From Chloroflexota bacterium (GTDB lineage: Bacteria; Chloroflexota; UBA6077; CF-72): a DNA stretch of 64,000 bases. A model generated the notes under the pieces. That model worked only from the letters and a program-made list of their open reading frames with translations, did not search any database and was not told the DNA's origin. The stretch spans positions 1-64,000 of the forward strand of contig JAFAOS010000231.1 of NCBI GenBank assembly GCA_019247515.1, written 5' to 3'. A program made the translations under genes and the position numbers. Positions 51,780 through 60,813 of this stretch are shown here, piece after piece (position 1 is the first letter of the stretch; each line of letters begins with the position of its first letter).

Positions 51780-52610
51780 TCAGCGGGCGTCCGTATTCCT
51801 CGACAGCTCGCCGTATCCCAGCTCCCACGAGATCGCCTGTGCCGTGCGGATCACCGCGGGCAGGAACTGCCGCTCCATCGTCCAGACGCTCATGGCCGAC
51901 TGCACCGAGAGCGCGCACACCGCGGCGGCGACGTGGCCGTCGCGCACACGCACCGGCGCGGCCACCGACCGCAAGCCCGGTTCCCATTCGGCGTCGCTCA
52001 CCGCGTATCCCTGGCGCGCCACCTCGCGAAGCTGGGCCAGCAATTCGTCGACGCTGGTGACCGTCGTCGGCGTGAAGCGCACGAACGGATGCCGAGCGGC
52101 AATGTCACGCACCAGGTCGGGGTCGAGGTCGGCCAGCAGGACCTTGCCCATGGCCGTCGCATGCGCCGGGAACACCGCCCCAGGCGGGATATTCGGCGCG
52201 ATCAGCCGCCTGGAAGACACTCGAATGGCGTGGCGGACCTCCATGTGGTCGAGCACCGCCATGCCGGTCGCCTCCCCAAGCGCCTCCGCCAGGTCCTGCA
52301 GATGCGGACGCGCGAGATCGGCGTAATCCAGGATCGACGACGTGACGTCGTGCAGCTGGAGCATCTTCCACGACAGTCGGTAGCGCTTGGTGCTCGCATC
52401 CTGGCGGACGTACCCGGCTTCTTCGAGGGTGCGGATGAGCCGCAGCGTGGTGGGCATGCCGAGCCCGACCCGCCGGCTGAGCTCGACCAGCGCGAGTGGG
52501 CCAGGATCGGCAATGAAGCAGTCGAGCAGGGCCAGGCCGCGCCCCAACGCTTCGACGTAGTACCGACCACGACTCGAGTCGAGGCTGGAGTCTGCGCCAG
52601 CAGAAACCAC
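51780..52610 (-). CDS. IclR-family transcriptional regulator (second copy)
   Basis: The 276-residue regulator has an N-terminal winged helix (VEALGRGLALLDCF, LALVELSRRVGLGMPTTLRL, RTLEEAGYVRQ) and an effector domain (AIRVSSRRLIAPNIPPGAVF, AHATAMGKVLLADL, AVSDAEWEPGLRSVAAPV). It is a different paralogue from that at 27240. GTG 52610 lies just after the MaoC stop; the frame to 52973 only overlaps the MaoC gene. It most likely controls the adjacent divergent catabolic genes, perhaps in answer to an acid or CoA-related metabolite. Confidence 0.84.
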   Translation of the reverse strand: MVSAGADSSLDSSRGRYYVEALGRGLALLDCFIADPGPLALVELSRRVGLGMPTTLRLIRTLEEAGYVRQDASTKRYRLSWKMLQLHDVTSSILDYADLARPHLQDLAEALGEATGMAVLDHMEVRHAIRVSSRRLIAPNIPPGAVFPAHATAMGKVLLADLDPDLVRDIAARHPFVRFTPTTVTSVDELLAQLREVARQGYAVSDAEWEPGLRSVAAPVRVRDGHVAAAVCALSVQSAMSVWTMERQFLPAVIRTAQAISWELGYGELSRNTDAR

Positions 52611-52618
52611 CGCGAGGA

Positions 52619-53122
52619 CTAGGCCCTGCTGTCCAGGTAGGTGCGCGTGATGGACTCGGCGACCATCGCCGGCTTGGTCTCGCCTTCGATTTCGACAGTG
52701 ATCTCGTTGATCTGCTGGACGACGCCTGGCTGCACCTCTTCGACGCTGACCAGCTTCGACCGACTCCGAATGCGCTTGCCCACCGGCACCGGGTTGATGA
52801 ACCGCACCCGATTCAAGCCGTAGTTGATACCCATGCGGCTGGGCAGGCGAACATTGATGGTGCTGGTGCCGCCGCGGCTGAGGAAGCCGGCCGCCGAAAG
52901 CGTCCAGTAGCCGTGGGCAATGGTGCCCTTGAAGGGACCGTTCTTGGCGCGCTCGATGTCGACGTGGATCCACTGGTGGTCGCCGGTGGCGTCGGCGAAC
53001 TGGTTGATCTCTTCCTGAGTCACCAGGTGCCAGTCCCCCACGCGGGTCTCCTCGCCGACGTGCTGCTTGAGCTGTTCGACAGTGGTGATCTCCGTGCCGT
53101 CTGCAGTTGCCATGCGCGCCAT
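52619..53122 (-). CDS. MaoC-type dehydratase (hotdog fold)
   Basis: The 167-residue enzyme has the hydratase-2 signature FADATGDHQWIHVDIERAKNG and PFKGTIAHGYWTLSA, with the Asp and His expected in the catalytic pair. Such proteins hydrate trans-2-enoyl-CoA or related thioesters. Its C-terminal half (INYGLNRVRFINPVPVG, EVQPGVVQQINEIT) supports the family. The gene may start at the first ATG (53122) or at the second one (53113). It is divergent from the SDR gene by a promoter gap, and upstream of the IclR gene. Confidence 0.85.
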   Translation of the reverse strand: MARMATADGTEITTVEQLKQHVGEETRVGDWHLVTQEEINQFADATGDHQWIHVDIERAKNGPFKGTIAHGYWTLSAAGFLSRGGTSTINVRLPSRMGINYGLNRVRFINPVPVGKRIRSRSKLVSVEEVQPGVVQQINEITVEIEGETKPAMVAESITRTYLDSRA

Positions 53123-53141
53123 TTTACGTCGTGAAACTTAC

Positions 53142-53172
53142 TTGCGCCATGCGGAATGTGCGGACGTACAAT
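53142..53172 (+). promoter_or_regulatory. Possible promoter for the SDR operon
   Basis: TTGCGC (53142-53147) and TACAAT (53167-53172) are separated by 19 bases. The -10 has the same core as the one before the selenoprotein gene. The -35 is poor and the spacing long. Confidence 0.35.
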
Positions 53173-53208
53173 ATGCGGCCAAGACCTGCTGGGAGGCCCA
53201 CCCCAACT

Positions 53209-54144
53209 ATGCCCGGAATTTGTGATGGCCGCGTCGTTATCGTAACCGGCGCCGGCCGCGGCCTCGGTCGCGCCCACGCTCTGGAGTTCGCCCGCCAGGG
53301 CGCTCGCGTCGTCGTCAACGACGTCGGCGCCGAGCTCGATGGCACTGGCTCCTCGAACGGCCCCGCCGGCGAAGTGATTGACCAGATCCGAGCCACCGGC
53401 GGCGAGGCCATCGCCAACGGCGACGACATCTCCGACGAAACAGGTTCCAAACACCTGATCGACGCCGCTATCGAGCAGTGGGGCACCCTCGACGTGGTCG
53501 TCAACAATGCTGGCATCCTGCGCGACCGCATGATCTTCAACATGAACGTCGCCGACTTCGACGCCGTCATCCGCGTCCACCTGCGCGGGACGTGGCTCAT
53601 GTGCCACCACGCGGCGGTCTACTGGCGCGACAAGTCCAAGGACGGCGCGCCAAACGATGCCCGCATCATCAACACCAGCTCGCCGGCAGGCCTGTACACG
53701 AGCATGGGCCAGTCCAACTACGGCCCGGCCAAAGCCGGCATTGCCAACCTGACCATCGTGCTGGCGGCCGAGCTGGGCCGCTACGGGGTGACCGTCAACG
53801 CCATTTCGCCTGGCGCGCGCACGCGCATGACCGAGACGATCCGGCGGCCCGGCGCCATCGAGGCCGAGCCCGCGGACGGCTTCGACTCGGGCGATCCGGC
53901 CAACGTCTCACCGCTGGTGGCCTGGCTGGGCAGCAAGGAATCCAGGGACGTGACCGGGCGTGTGTTCAACGTCCGCGGCGGCAGCATCAGCGTCGCCGAG
54001 CCGTGGCACGCCGGACCAGACGCCGACAAGCACGAGCGCTGGGAGCCTGCCGAGCTAGGCGAGGTGATTCACGACCTGCTGTCGCGCGCCCGACCGAAAG
54101 TGGGACCGTTCGGTCAGGCACTGACGGCCGCGGAGGCCCACTGA
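53209..54144 (+). CDS. SDR-family oxidoreductase
   Basis: The 311-residue protein has a classical short-chain dehydrogenase core: VVIVTGAGRGLGRAHALEF (cofactor site), NNAGILRDRM, the Ser in INTSSPAGLY, and YGPAKAGIANL with the catalytic Tyr and Lys. It resembles the 3-hydroxyacyl-CoA dehydrogenase domain of MFE-2/HSD17B4 proteins, which suits the adjacent MaoC and acyl-CoA ligase. ATG 53209 begins at the domain start; the longer frame starts in the control region. The TGA is overlapped by the amidohydrolase ATG (TGATG). Substrate not known. Confidence 0.85.
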   Translation: MPGICDGRVVIVTGAGRGLGRAHALEFARQGARVVVNDVGAELDGTGSSNGPAGEVIDQIRATGGEAIANGDDISDETGSKHLIDAAIEQWGTLDVVVNNAGILRDRMIFNMNVADFDAVIRVHLRGTWLMCHHAAVYWRDKSKDGAPNDARIINTSSPAGLYTSMGQSNYGPAKAGIANLTIVLAAELGRYGVTVNAISPGARTRMTETIRRPGAIEAEPADGFDSGDPANVSPLVAWLGSKESRDVTGRVFNVRGGSISVAEPWHAGPDADKHERWEPAELGEVIHDLLSRARPKVGPFGQALTAAEAH

Positions 54145-55019
54145 TGGATGTCTCGAAGCTGAAGGCCATCGACATCCACGTCCACGCCGGCGTCTCGGGC
54201 AAAGTGCCGCGTGACAGCTCGGGCCCGACCCGCGACGACACCCTCTCGCGCATGACCCAGCGCGGCGGTGTGGGTGGCCAGACACCCGACGAAACCGCTG
54301 AGTTCTATCGACAGCGGAATGTCGCCTGCGCGATGTGGGGCGTGGATACCGGCGGTACGCGACCCCAGCGACCGGGCGCTGTCAGCAACGACGAAATGAT
54401 CGAAGCAGCGGCGCGCCACCCGGACGTGTTCATCCCGTTCGTGTGGATCGACGTCTGGCGCGACCACGCGGGCGCCGACGAGGCCAGGCGACTGATCGAC
54501 GCGGGCGCGCGCGGCTTCAAATTCCATCCGCCGACGGGCGGCTACTACGCCAACGACCAGCGGCTGTACGAGCTGTACGAAGTGATCGCGGCGGCCAGGC
54601 TGCCGGCGCTGTTTCACACGGGACAGACCGCCGTGGGCCAGGGCGCCGGAGCGGGTGGCGGCGTGCGCTTGAAGTACGGCAACCCGATTTATCTGGACGA
54701 CGTCGCCGTCGACTTTCCAGACATGCCGATCATCATGGCTCACCCGTCCTTCCCGTGGCAGGAGGAGGCGCTGGCCATCGCGCTGCACAAGGCGCAGGTG
54801 TACATCGACCTGTCGGGCTGGTCGCCGAAGTATTTCCCGCCGTTGCTGGTCCAGTACGCCAACACGTTGTTGAAGAACAAGGTGCTGTTCGGCTCGGACC
54901 ACCCGATGATCACCGTCGATCGCTGGATGGCCGACTTCGATGGCGCCGCGTTCCGCGACGAAGTTCGGCCGCTGATCCTCAAGGAAAACGCGGCAAAACT
55001 GCTCGGACTCGGCGCGTGA
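54144..55019 (+). CDS. Amidohydrolase-2 family protein
   Basis: The 291-residue enzyme has the metal-dependent order IDIHVHAG, GFKFHPPTGGYYANDQR, LPALFHTGQTA, IIMAHPSFPWQEEA and FGSDHPMITVDRW, which supplies the HxH, His, His and Asp of this superfamily. It is different from the more LigJ-like protein at 39366. Family members decarboxylate or hydrolyse aromatic or heterocyclic acids. The frame to 53478 is an artefact; ATG 54144 overlaps the SDR stop. It is second in a four-gene unit with SDR, acyl-CoA ligase and solute-binding protein, suggesting breakdown of a CoA-activated aromatic or keto acid. Confidence 0.83.
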   Translation: MDVSKLKAIDIHVHAGVSGKVPRDSSGPTRDDTLSRMTQRGGVGGQTPDETAEFYRQRNVACAMWGVDTGGTRPQRPGAVSNDEMIEAAARHPDVFIPFVWIDVWRDHAGADEARRLIDAGARGFKFHPPTGGYYANDQRLYELYEVIAAARLPALFHTGQTAVGQGAGAGGGVRLKYGNPIYLDDVAVDFPDMPIIMAHPSFPWQEEALAIALHKAQVYIDLSGWSPKYFPPLLVQYANTLLKNKVLFGSDHPMITVDRWMADFDGAAFRDEVRPLILKENAAKLLGLGA

Positions 55020-55073
55020 GCATGGTGGCTGACACGACGGGCGTCTCCGCTGGAAAGTAGAAGCCGGAAAACG

Positions 55074-56627
55074 ATGCCAGATAATTTTTGGACCATCGCG
55101 GCGGCGAATCCTGACAAGACCGCGATCGTCGACAACGACGAACGCTCGCACTCCAACGCGGACGTCCTGGCGACCGTCAATCAGCTCAGCCATGGGCTGC
55201 GCGGCCTCGGTCTCGAGCGCGGCGATTCGATTGCGGCCATGCTGCCCAACTCACCCGAGGCCCTCGAGGTCTACCTGGCCATGCAACAGATCGGGCTGTA
55301 TCTAACCCCGATCAACTACCACCTGGTCGGGCCCGAGATCGCTTACATCCTGACCGACTGCGAGGCAAAGGCGTTCGTCGTCCACCAGCGCTACGCCGAC
55401 GTCGTGCAACAGGCGCTGGAAGAGACCGGCTTTCCAGCGGATCGCGTGTTCAGCGTCGGCGAGATGCCTGGAGTGAACAGGTTGGCGGACCTCACGGACG
55501 GTCAGCCCACAACCGCGCCCGCCGACCGGAGTCTCGGGGTGATCATGAACTACACCTCGGGCACCACCGGACGGCCCAAGGGTGTGCGCCGCCAACTGCC
55601 CACGACTGCCGTCGACGAAACGGACCTCGGCGGCGCGCTTACCGGCTACAACGTCGGCCGCGACGAAACCGACAACGTCCACTTGCTGGCCTGCCCCTGG
55701 TACCACACCGCGCCTATGGTGATGGTTGCTCCGTCGGTCCACCGCGGCCACGTGGTGTTCACGATGGACCGCTTCGACCCCGAGCGCGCGCTGCAGCTCG
55801 TCGACCGATACCGGGTCACCATCACCCACCTGGTGCCGACCCAGTTCGTGCGTCTGTTGGCCCTGCCCGACGAGGTCAAGCAGCGCTATGACGTCAGCTC
55901 ACTGCGCCACGTCATCCACGGCGCGGCGCCGTGCTCGCCCGAAGTCAAACGCCGCATGATCGAGTGGTTCGGCCCGGTGCTGGACGAGTACTACGCCTCG
56001 ACCGAGGGCGTTGGGGGCACGATCATCTTCTCGGACGAGTGGCTGGCCAAGCCCGGCTCGGTCGGTAAGCCGCGCCACACCACCACGATCGTGGTCATGG
56101 ACGAGGAAGGCAACATCCTGCCCGCCGGACAGGTTGGCACGATCTACTCGACCACTGCGGGGCGCGAGCCCTTCGAGTACTACAAGGACCCTGAGAAGAC
56201 GGCGAAGTCCAGACGCGGCGAGTTCCGCACGGTCGGCGACGTGGGCTACCTGGACGACGACGGATATCTTTTCCTGAGCGACCGCAAGTCGGACATGATC
56301 ATCTCCGGCGGCGTCAACATCTACCCCGCTGAGATCGAGAGCGTGCTGATTACTCATCCCCGCGTTGCCGACGTGGCCGTTTTCGGGGTGCCCAACCCTG
56401 AATGGGGGGAAGAAGTCAAAGCTGTCGTCGAGCTCCTGCCTGGCAGCCCCACCGAGCCAGACGCGATGCGCGCCGACATCCTCGCGTTCCTGAGCGGACG
56501 CATCGCGCGCTACAAGCTGCCCAGGAGCATCGACTTCATGGACGCTTTACCGCGCGATCCGAATGGCAAATTGTACAAACGACGTTTACGCGACCCGTAC
56601 TGGGCGGGCCAACAGCGCGCCATCTGA
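55074..56627 (+). CDS. Acyl-CoA synthetase (AMP-forming)
   Basis: The 517-residue enzyme has the ANL-family markers: MNYTSGTTGRPKGVRRQL, DEYYASTEGVGGTII, RRGEFRTVGDVGYLDDDGYL, SDMIISGGVNIYPAEIESVL, and a C-terminal catalytic Lys in PRDPNGKLYKRRL. It activates a fatty, aromatic or short acid to its acyl-CoA through an acyl-AMP. Specificity cannot be read from the motif alone. It follows the amidohydrolase by 54 bases and precedes the solute-binding lipoprotein by 27, so the three are plausibly co-transcribed. No signal peptide is present. Confidence 0.87.
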   Translation: MPDNFWTIAAANPDKTAIVDNDERSHSNADVLATVNQLSHGLRGLGLERGDSIAAMLPNSPEALEVYLAMQQIGLYLTPINYHLVGPEIAYILTDCEAKAFVVHQRYADVVQQALEETGFPADRVFSVGEMPGVNRLADLTDGQPTTAPADRSLGVIMNYTSGTTGRPKGVRRQLPTTAVDETDLGGALTGYNVGRDETDNVHLLACPWYHTAPMVMVAPSVHRGHVVFTMDRFDPERALQLVDRYRVTITHLVPTQFVRLLALPDEVKQRYDVSSLRHVIHGAAPCSPEVKRRMIEWFGPVLDEYYASTEGVGGTIIFSDEWLAKPGSVGKPRHTTTIVVMDEEGNILPAGQVGTIYSTTAGREPFEYYKDPEKTAKSRRGEFRTVGDVGYLDDDGYLFLSDRKSDMIISGGVNIYPAEIESVLITHPRVADVAVFGVPNPEWGEEVKAVVELLPGSPTEPDAMRADILAFLSGRIARYKLPRSIDFMDALPRDPNGKLYKRRLRDPYWAGQQRAI

Positions 56628-56654
56628 GGCACGAGAGGGGACTTTTTCTCAGTC

Positions 56655-58424
56655 ATGAATGATCACGACACTTCGGTCGATTCGATGTCTCGCCTGGATC
56701 GGCGCGCCTTCGTGACCCGCGCTGGCCTCGTTGCCGCGGGCGCGGTTGGCGCCACGCTGCTCGAGGCCTGCGGCCCGGCGTCGGCACCCGCGCCCGCGGC
56801 GCCGGCACCCACCTCCGCCTCGGCGGCCGCGCCGGCTGCCGCCGGCGCCCCTGCGCCAACGGCTGCCGCCGGCAAGTCCAGCTTGCTGCCGACGTACCTG
56901 CCCTTCCAGGGTCCCAAACCCGATCTGGCTGGCAACGACCAGGGTCTCGATCCAGCCTTCTTTAAATTCCCCTCCGACCTCACTCAGACGGTCACCACCC
57001 CGCCTGGCGACGGCAGCACGGTTAGCGCCATTACGTATCTGACGCTGGCGCCGCCACCGCCAATGGAGCAGAACGCTGCCTGGCAGGCGGTCAACAAGGC
57101 ACTCAACGCCACGTTGCAGATGGACCAGGTGACTGGCGCCGACTACCCGGCGCGCATCAACGTCGTGATCGCCGGCAACGACCTGCCGGACTTCGTCTAC
57201 AACCCGACGACCACCGTGCCCTGGGGCGTGATTCCGGGACTGCCCCAATTCCTGCAGGCCAAATGCCAGGACCTCACCCAGTACCTGAGCGGCGACGCCA
57301 TCAAGGACTACCCCAACCTGGCGCACTACACCAATTACACGTGGCGGTCGGGCGTGGTCAACAACAAGATCTACGCGATTCCAGTCGCTCGTCCGCCGAT
57401 CGGCCCGGTCATGATGTATCGCAAGGATTTGCTCGACAAGGCGGGCATCACCGAGCCGCCCAAGAACGCCGACGACTTCAAACGCGCCTTGCAAGCAGTC
57501 ACCAAACCAGACCAGAACCAGTACGGCATCGCGGCCAACGGTGCAAGCTACTTCGGCCTGACGCCGAACAGCGCTTACTCGGCGATCTGGCGCGTGCCCA
57601 ATAACTGGCGGCTGGATTCCTCTGGCAAGCTGACGAAGGACGTCGAGACTGACGAGTTCAAGGCGGCGGTCGGCTTCTCGCGAGACCTGTGGCAGGCTGG
57701 CCTGTGGCATCCGAATACGGTCGGGTACGGTGCGGCCGGCAATGACGACTTCATGGCCGGACGATTTGTTTTTCTGCCAGGCGTGTGGGGCCAGTACGTG
57801 CAGCTGTGGGACATCGAAGCGCTGCGTGTGCCCGACGCGCGGCTGTACCCGATGCAGCCGTTCGCGGCCGACGGCGGCAAGCCGTATTACCAGGCCGGCT
57901 CGGGGCAGTTCGGCGTCACGTACATGAAGCAGCAGAGCTCGCCCGATCGGATCAAGATGCTGCTGCGCGTGGCTAACTACTTTGCCGCGCCATTTGGCAG
58001 CAAGGAGTGGCTGCTGAACTACTTTGGCGTCCAGGACACCGATTTCAAGTTCAACGCCGACGGCGCGCCGGTCCTGACGGACCAGGGCCGCAGCGAGCTG
58101 ACCGCCGTGTGGCGCTACGTGAGCTCACCCGCGTACGCGCTGTTCAGCGCCAATCGCTCGCAGGAGTTTGCGCAGGTGTCGTATGCCGCCGAGCAGGCGA
58201 TGATCGCCGCCATGGACGTCGATCCCACCCTCGGGTTGTATTCGGCGACCGCCGCGAGCTCGGGTCAGCTGGCGCAGGACACGCTGATGTCAGGCGTTTC
58301 GGACATCGTCCAGGGCCGCCGCCCGATCAGCGACCTGGACGGACTGGTCTCCGACTGGAAAAACAATGTCGGCGACAAGATGCGCGGCGAGTTCCAGGAC
58401 GCCATCGCGGCCGCGAAATCCTGA
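56655..58424 (+). CDS. Lipoprotein extracellular solute-binding protein (orphan, copy 2)
   Basis: The 589-residue protein has RRAFVTRAGLVAAGAVGATL followed by LLEACGP, a twin-arginine-like signal and lipobox Cys, an Ala-Pro linker and a large solute-binding domain (YPARINVVIAGNDLPDFVY, WRSGVVNNKIYAIPVARPP, KLTKDVETDEFKAAVGFSRD). It is the paralogue of 41738-43420, with the same order of conserved blocks throughout. There is no permease or ATPase gene in either place. It might pair with a shared transporter elsewhere. Its position suggests uptake of the substrate for the preceding catabolic genes. Confidence 0.83.
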   Translation: MNDHDTSVDSMSRLDRRAFVTRAGLVAAGAVGATLLEACGPASAPAPAAPAPTSASAAAPAAAGAPAPTAAAGKSSLLPTYLPFQGPKPDLAGNDQGLDPAFFKFPSDLTQTVTTPPGDGSTVSAITYLTLAPPPPMEQNAAWQAVNKALNATLQMDQVTGADYPARINVVIAGNDLPDFVYNPTTTVPWGVIPGLPQFLQAKCQDLTQYLSGDAIKDYPNLAHYTNYTWRSGVVNNKIYAIPVARPPIGPVMMYRKDLLDKAGITEPPKNADDFKRALQAVTKPDQNQYGIAANGASYFGLTPNSAYSAIWRVPNNWRLDSSGKLTKDVETDEFKAAVGFSRDLWQAGLWHPNTVGYGAAGNDDFMAGRFVFLPGVWGQYVQLWDIEALRVPDARLYPMQPFAADGGKPYYQAGSGQFGVTYMKQQSSPDRIKMLLRVANYFAAPFGSKEWLLNYFGVQDTDFKFNADGAPVLTDQGRSELTAVWRYVSSPAYALFSANRSQEFAQVSYAAEQAMIAAMDVDPTLGLYSATAASSGQLAQDTLMSGVSDIVQGRRPISDLDGLVSDWKNNVGDKMRGEFQDAIAAAKS

Positions 58425-58469
58425 GTAGTGGAGCGGAGCGATCGCGCGGCCGACTAGAATCGAACCCCG

Positions 58470-60416
58470 GTGGTCAATCCGGCTCTCGAGCGTCCCGAGG
58501 CCCCCGCCGAGCGTGGGCCTCGCCCGTCGACCTGGTTCTTCCGCTTCCTGGTCCTCCTCCTGTTCGGGGTCCTCACCGCCCAGCTCTGGCGCCTGCAGGT
58601 CGTCGACGGCCAGCTCTACACCAATCGTTCGGCCGGCAACTGGCTGCGCCAGGCGGTCATCCCTCCACAGCGGGGAGTGATCTACGACCGCAACAAGACC
58701 CTGTTGGCCACCAACGCCCCGATCTTCGTCGTCTCGATCACGCCCGCGGATGTGCCGCCGGGCCGCATGCAGGAGATCGTCATCCGCGTGGCCAACGAGC
58801 TGCGCGTCCTGCCCGATGACATCCAGCGCATCATCGACGGCCACAAGGCGCTCAAGGACTACAACGCCTACAACTCGATCCCGGTCGCCTACAACATCGA
58901 CCGCGACTCGGTCATGCGTCTTTCGGAGCACTCGCTGGACATGCCCGGCGTCCAGATTGGCATCGAATCCACGCGTCGCTACAACGAAGGGTCGCTGATC
59001 GGCCACATCATCGGCTACATGGGCGCGATCTCACCCGACCAGGTCGACCAGCTCACCCAGGACGGTTACGGTCCCGACGACCACATCGGCGCCGCGGGCA
59101 TCGAGCAGGCCTACGAAAAGGACCTGCGCGGGCAGCCCGGCAAGCGCTCGTACGAGGTCGAAGCCTCGGGTCAGGAAGTCGCCGAGCTGCGGCGTCAGGA
59201 CGCCCAGCCAGGCAACAACCTGGTCCTGACCATCGACCTGGACCTGCAGCGGGATGTCACGCGCATCCTTCAGGAAGGCCTGCGCAACGGACCCGGCGGC
59301 GCGGCCATCGTCATGGACCCCCGCAATGGCGAAATCCTGGCTATGGTCAGCACCCCCAGCTTCGACGCCAACATCATCGGCGACCCCACGCGCGAGGACG
59401 AGCTGCAGCAACTGCTCAACGACACGACCAACACGCCGATGTTTCCGCGCGCCTTCGCCGGCCAGTATCCACCTGGCTCGGTGTTCAAACTGGTGACAGG
59501 CTCGGCGGCGCTGCAGGAGGGCGTCGCCAACCGAGACACGGTCATCGACTCCAAGGGCGTCATGTACGTCGATTCCGACGAGTACCCCGGCGTGCGCCAG
59601 GCGTTCAACGACAATGCCGCCTACGGTCCGCAGACGTTCTTCCAGGGTATTGCCAACTCGTCGAACATCTACTTTTTCTGGCTCGGCGGCGGCTTCTCCG
59701 AAGGCAACACGACCCTCTTCCCGGGCCTGGGCGTCGATCGCCTGGCCAGATACGCGCGCGCGTACGGCTACGGCGCGCGCACGGGCCTCGACATCAGCGG
59801 CGAACAGGACGGCACCATTCCAGATCCGACCTGGAAAGAGTTCCACAAGGGCCAGCCCTGGTTCAAAGGCGACACCTACAACATGGCCATCGGCCAGGGC
59901 GACGTGCTGTCGACGCCCCTGCAGGTCGCCAACACTACCAATGTCATCGCCAACGGCGGCACGCTGTACCAGCCGCACCTCGCACGTCAGGAGCTGGACT
60001 CGGAGGGCAACGTTGTCAAGGACTTGTCAGCCGATCCGCCGAGCCGCGCCGTGCCCGTGGACGCGAACAACCTGTCCGTCATGCGCCAGGCCATGGAGTG
60101 GGGCTTCGAGGGGCCGTGGCTGAAGTGGTTCAAGATCCCTGGCCTGCGGGTCGGCGGCAAGACGGGTACAGCCGAATATCAGGGCCCGCCCGACGACCAC
60201 GGCAACCTGCCGACGCACGGCTGGTTCACCAGCTTCGCCCCGGCCGACAATCCCGAGGTCACCGTCACCGTTTTCGTGGAGAACGGCAGCGGCACGAACG
60301 ACGCGTCGCCCATCGGCGCGCGCATCATCCGCCGCTATTTCCACCTGCCCGACATTCCCCCGGACCCGCCGAAGCTGCCGCCGGCGCCCCAGCCGGCGCC
60401 CCGGCCACCAGGCTAA
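58470..60416 (+). CDS. mrdA: Penicillin-binding protein 2 (cell elongation transpeptidase)
   Basis: The 648-residue protein has an N-terminal membrane helix (FFRFLVLLLFGVLTAQLWRL), a dimerisation domain with YDRNKTLLATNAPIFVVSI and GHIIGYMGAISPDQV, and a transpeptidase domain: YPPGSVFKLVTG with the active Ser and Lys, NSSNIYFFW for the SxN motif and GGKTGTAEYQ for the KTG motif. Such class B PBPs crosslink peptidoglycan with RodA/MreB. The GTG at 58470 is the best start. The C-terminus ends in a Pro-rich tail. It stands alone: no rodA, mreB or mreC is adjacent within the window. Confidence 0.88.
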   Translation: MVNPALERPEAPAERGPRPSTWFFRFLVLLLFGVLTAQLWRLQVVDGQLYTNRSAGNWLRQAVIPPQRGVIYDRNKTLLATNAPIFVVSITPADVPPGRMQEIVIRVANELRVLPDDIQRIIDGHKALKDYNAYNSIPVAYNIDRDSVMRLSEHSLDMPGVQIGIESTRRYNEGSLIGHIIGYMGAISPDQVDQLTQDGYGPDDHIGAAGIEQAYEKDLRGQPGKRSYEVEASGQEVAELRRQDAQPGNNLVLTIDLDLQRDVTRILQEGLRNGPGGAAIVMDPRNGEILAMVSTPSFDANIIGDPTREDELQQLLNDTTNTPMFPRAFAGQYPPGSVFKLVTGSAALQEGVANRDTVIDSKGVMYVDSDEYPGVRQAFNDNAAYGPQTFFQGIANSSNIYFFWLGGGFSEGNTTLFPGLGVDRLARYARAYGYGARTGLDISGEQDGTIPDPTWKEFHKGQPWFKGDTYNMAIGQGDVLSTPLQVANTTNVIANGGTLYQPHLARQELDSEGNVVKDLSADPPSRAVPVDANNLSVMRQAMEWGFEGPWLKWFKIPGLRVGGKTGTAEYQGPPDDHGNLPTHGWFTSFAPADNPEVTVTVFVENGSGTNDASPIGARIIRRYFHLPDIPPDPPKLPPAPQPAPRPPG

Positions 60417-60454
60417 ATGGATGCCGACGGCGGCCGAACGGGCCTGGCGCCGGC

Positions 60455-60805
60455 TCAGTCCAGGGTTGCCGTGCCCCGTCCGCGGGCCTCGCCGTTGAGA
60501 AACGCGTGGCTCAGCGGCACGACGCGGTACATGACCCACACGTTCGGACCCGCGGCATCTACCCGCAGCCCGGCGCTGATCCGCTGCGCCAGTTGTTGCC
60601 CCAGGCGATACAGCTGCTCGTCCGTACTGAGCTCGACCCACAGCTCGATCTCGTCGCGGTCGTCGTCGGTCGCCACGCGGCGCACGGCCACCTGGTCAGG
60701 ACTCACGCGCAGCGCCGCGGCCACCTCGCGGCTGACCACTTCGCGCACCTGGCCGAGCCGCCCGGCCGTGCCGAAGTAGTCGACGAAGATCATTCGGCGG
60801 GGCAT
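60455..60805 (-). CDS. Small conserved-looking cytoplasmic protein, function unknown
   Basis: The 116-residue protein starts MPRRMIFVDYFGTAGRLGQV and continues with a helix, VAVRRVATDDDRDEIELWVE and LYRLGQQLAQRISAGLRV. The pattern of strand-helix-strand with acidic patches could be a ferredoxin-like or tautomerase-like fold, but no catalytic residue can be identified. The start at ATG 60805 is chosen because the longer frame runs into the CoA-transferase gene. It lies directly downstream of the CoA-transferase beta gene on the same strand (eight-base gap), so it may belong to that operon. Confidence 0.55.
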   Translation of the reverse strand: MPRRMIFVDYFGTAGRLGQVREVVSREVAAALRVSPDQVAVRRVATDDDRDEIELWVELSTDEQLYRLGQQLAQRISAGLRVDAAGPNVWVMYRVVPLSHAFLNGEARGRGTATLD

Positions 60806-60813
60806 GGTAGCAG

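Noticed and set aside
53478-54143. Extension of the second amidohydrolase
   Set aside because: It overlaps the SDR coding sequence; the domain begins at ATG 54144.
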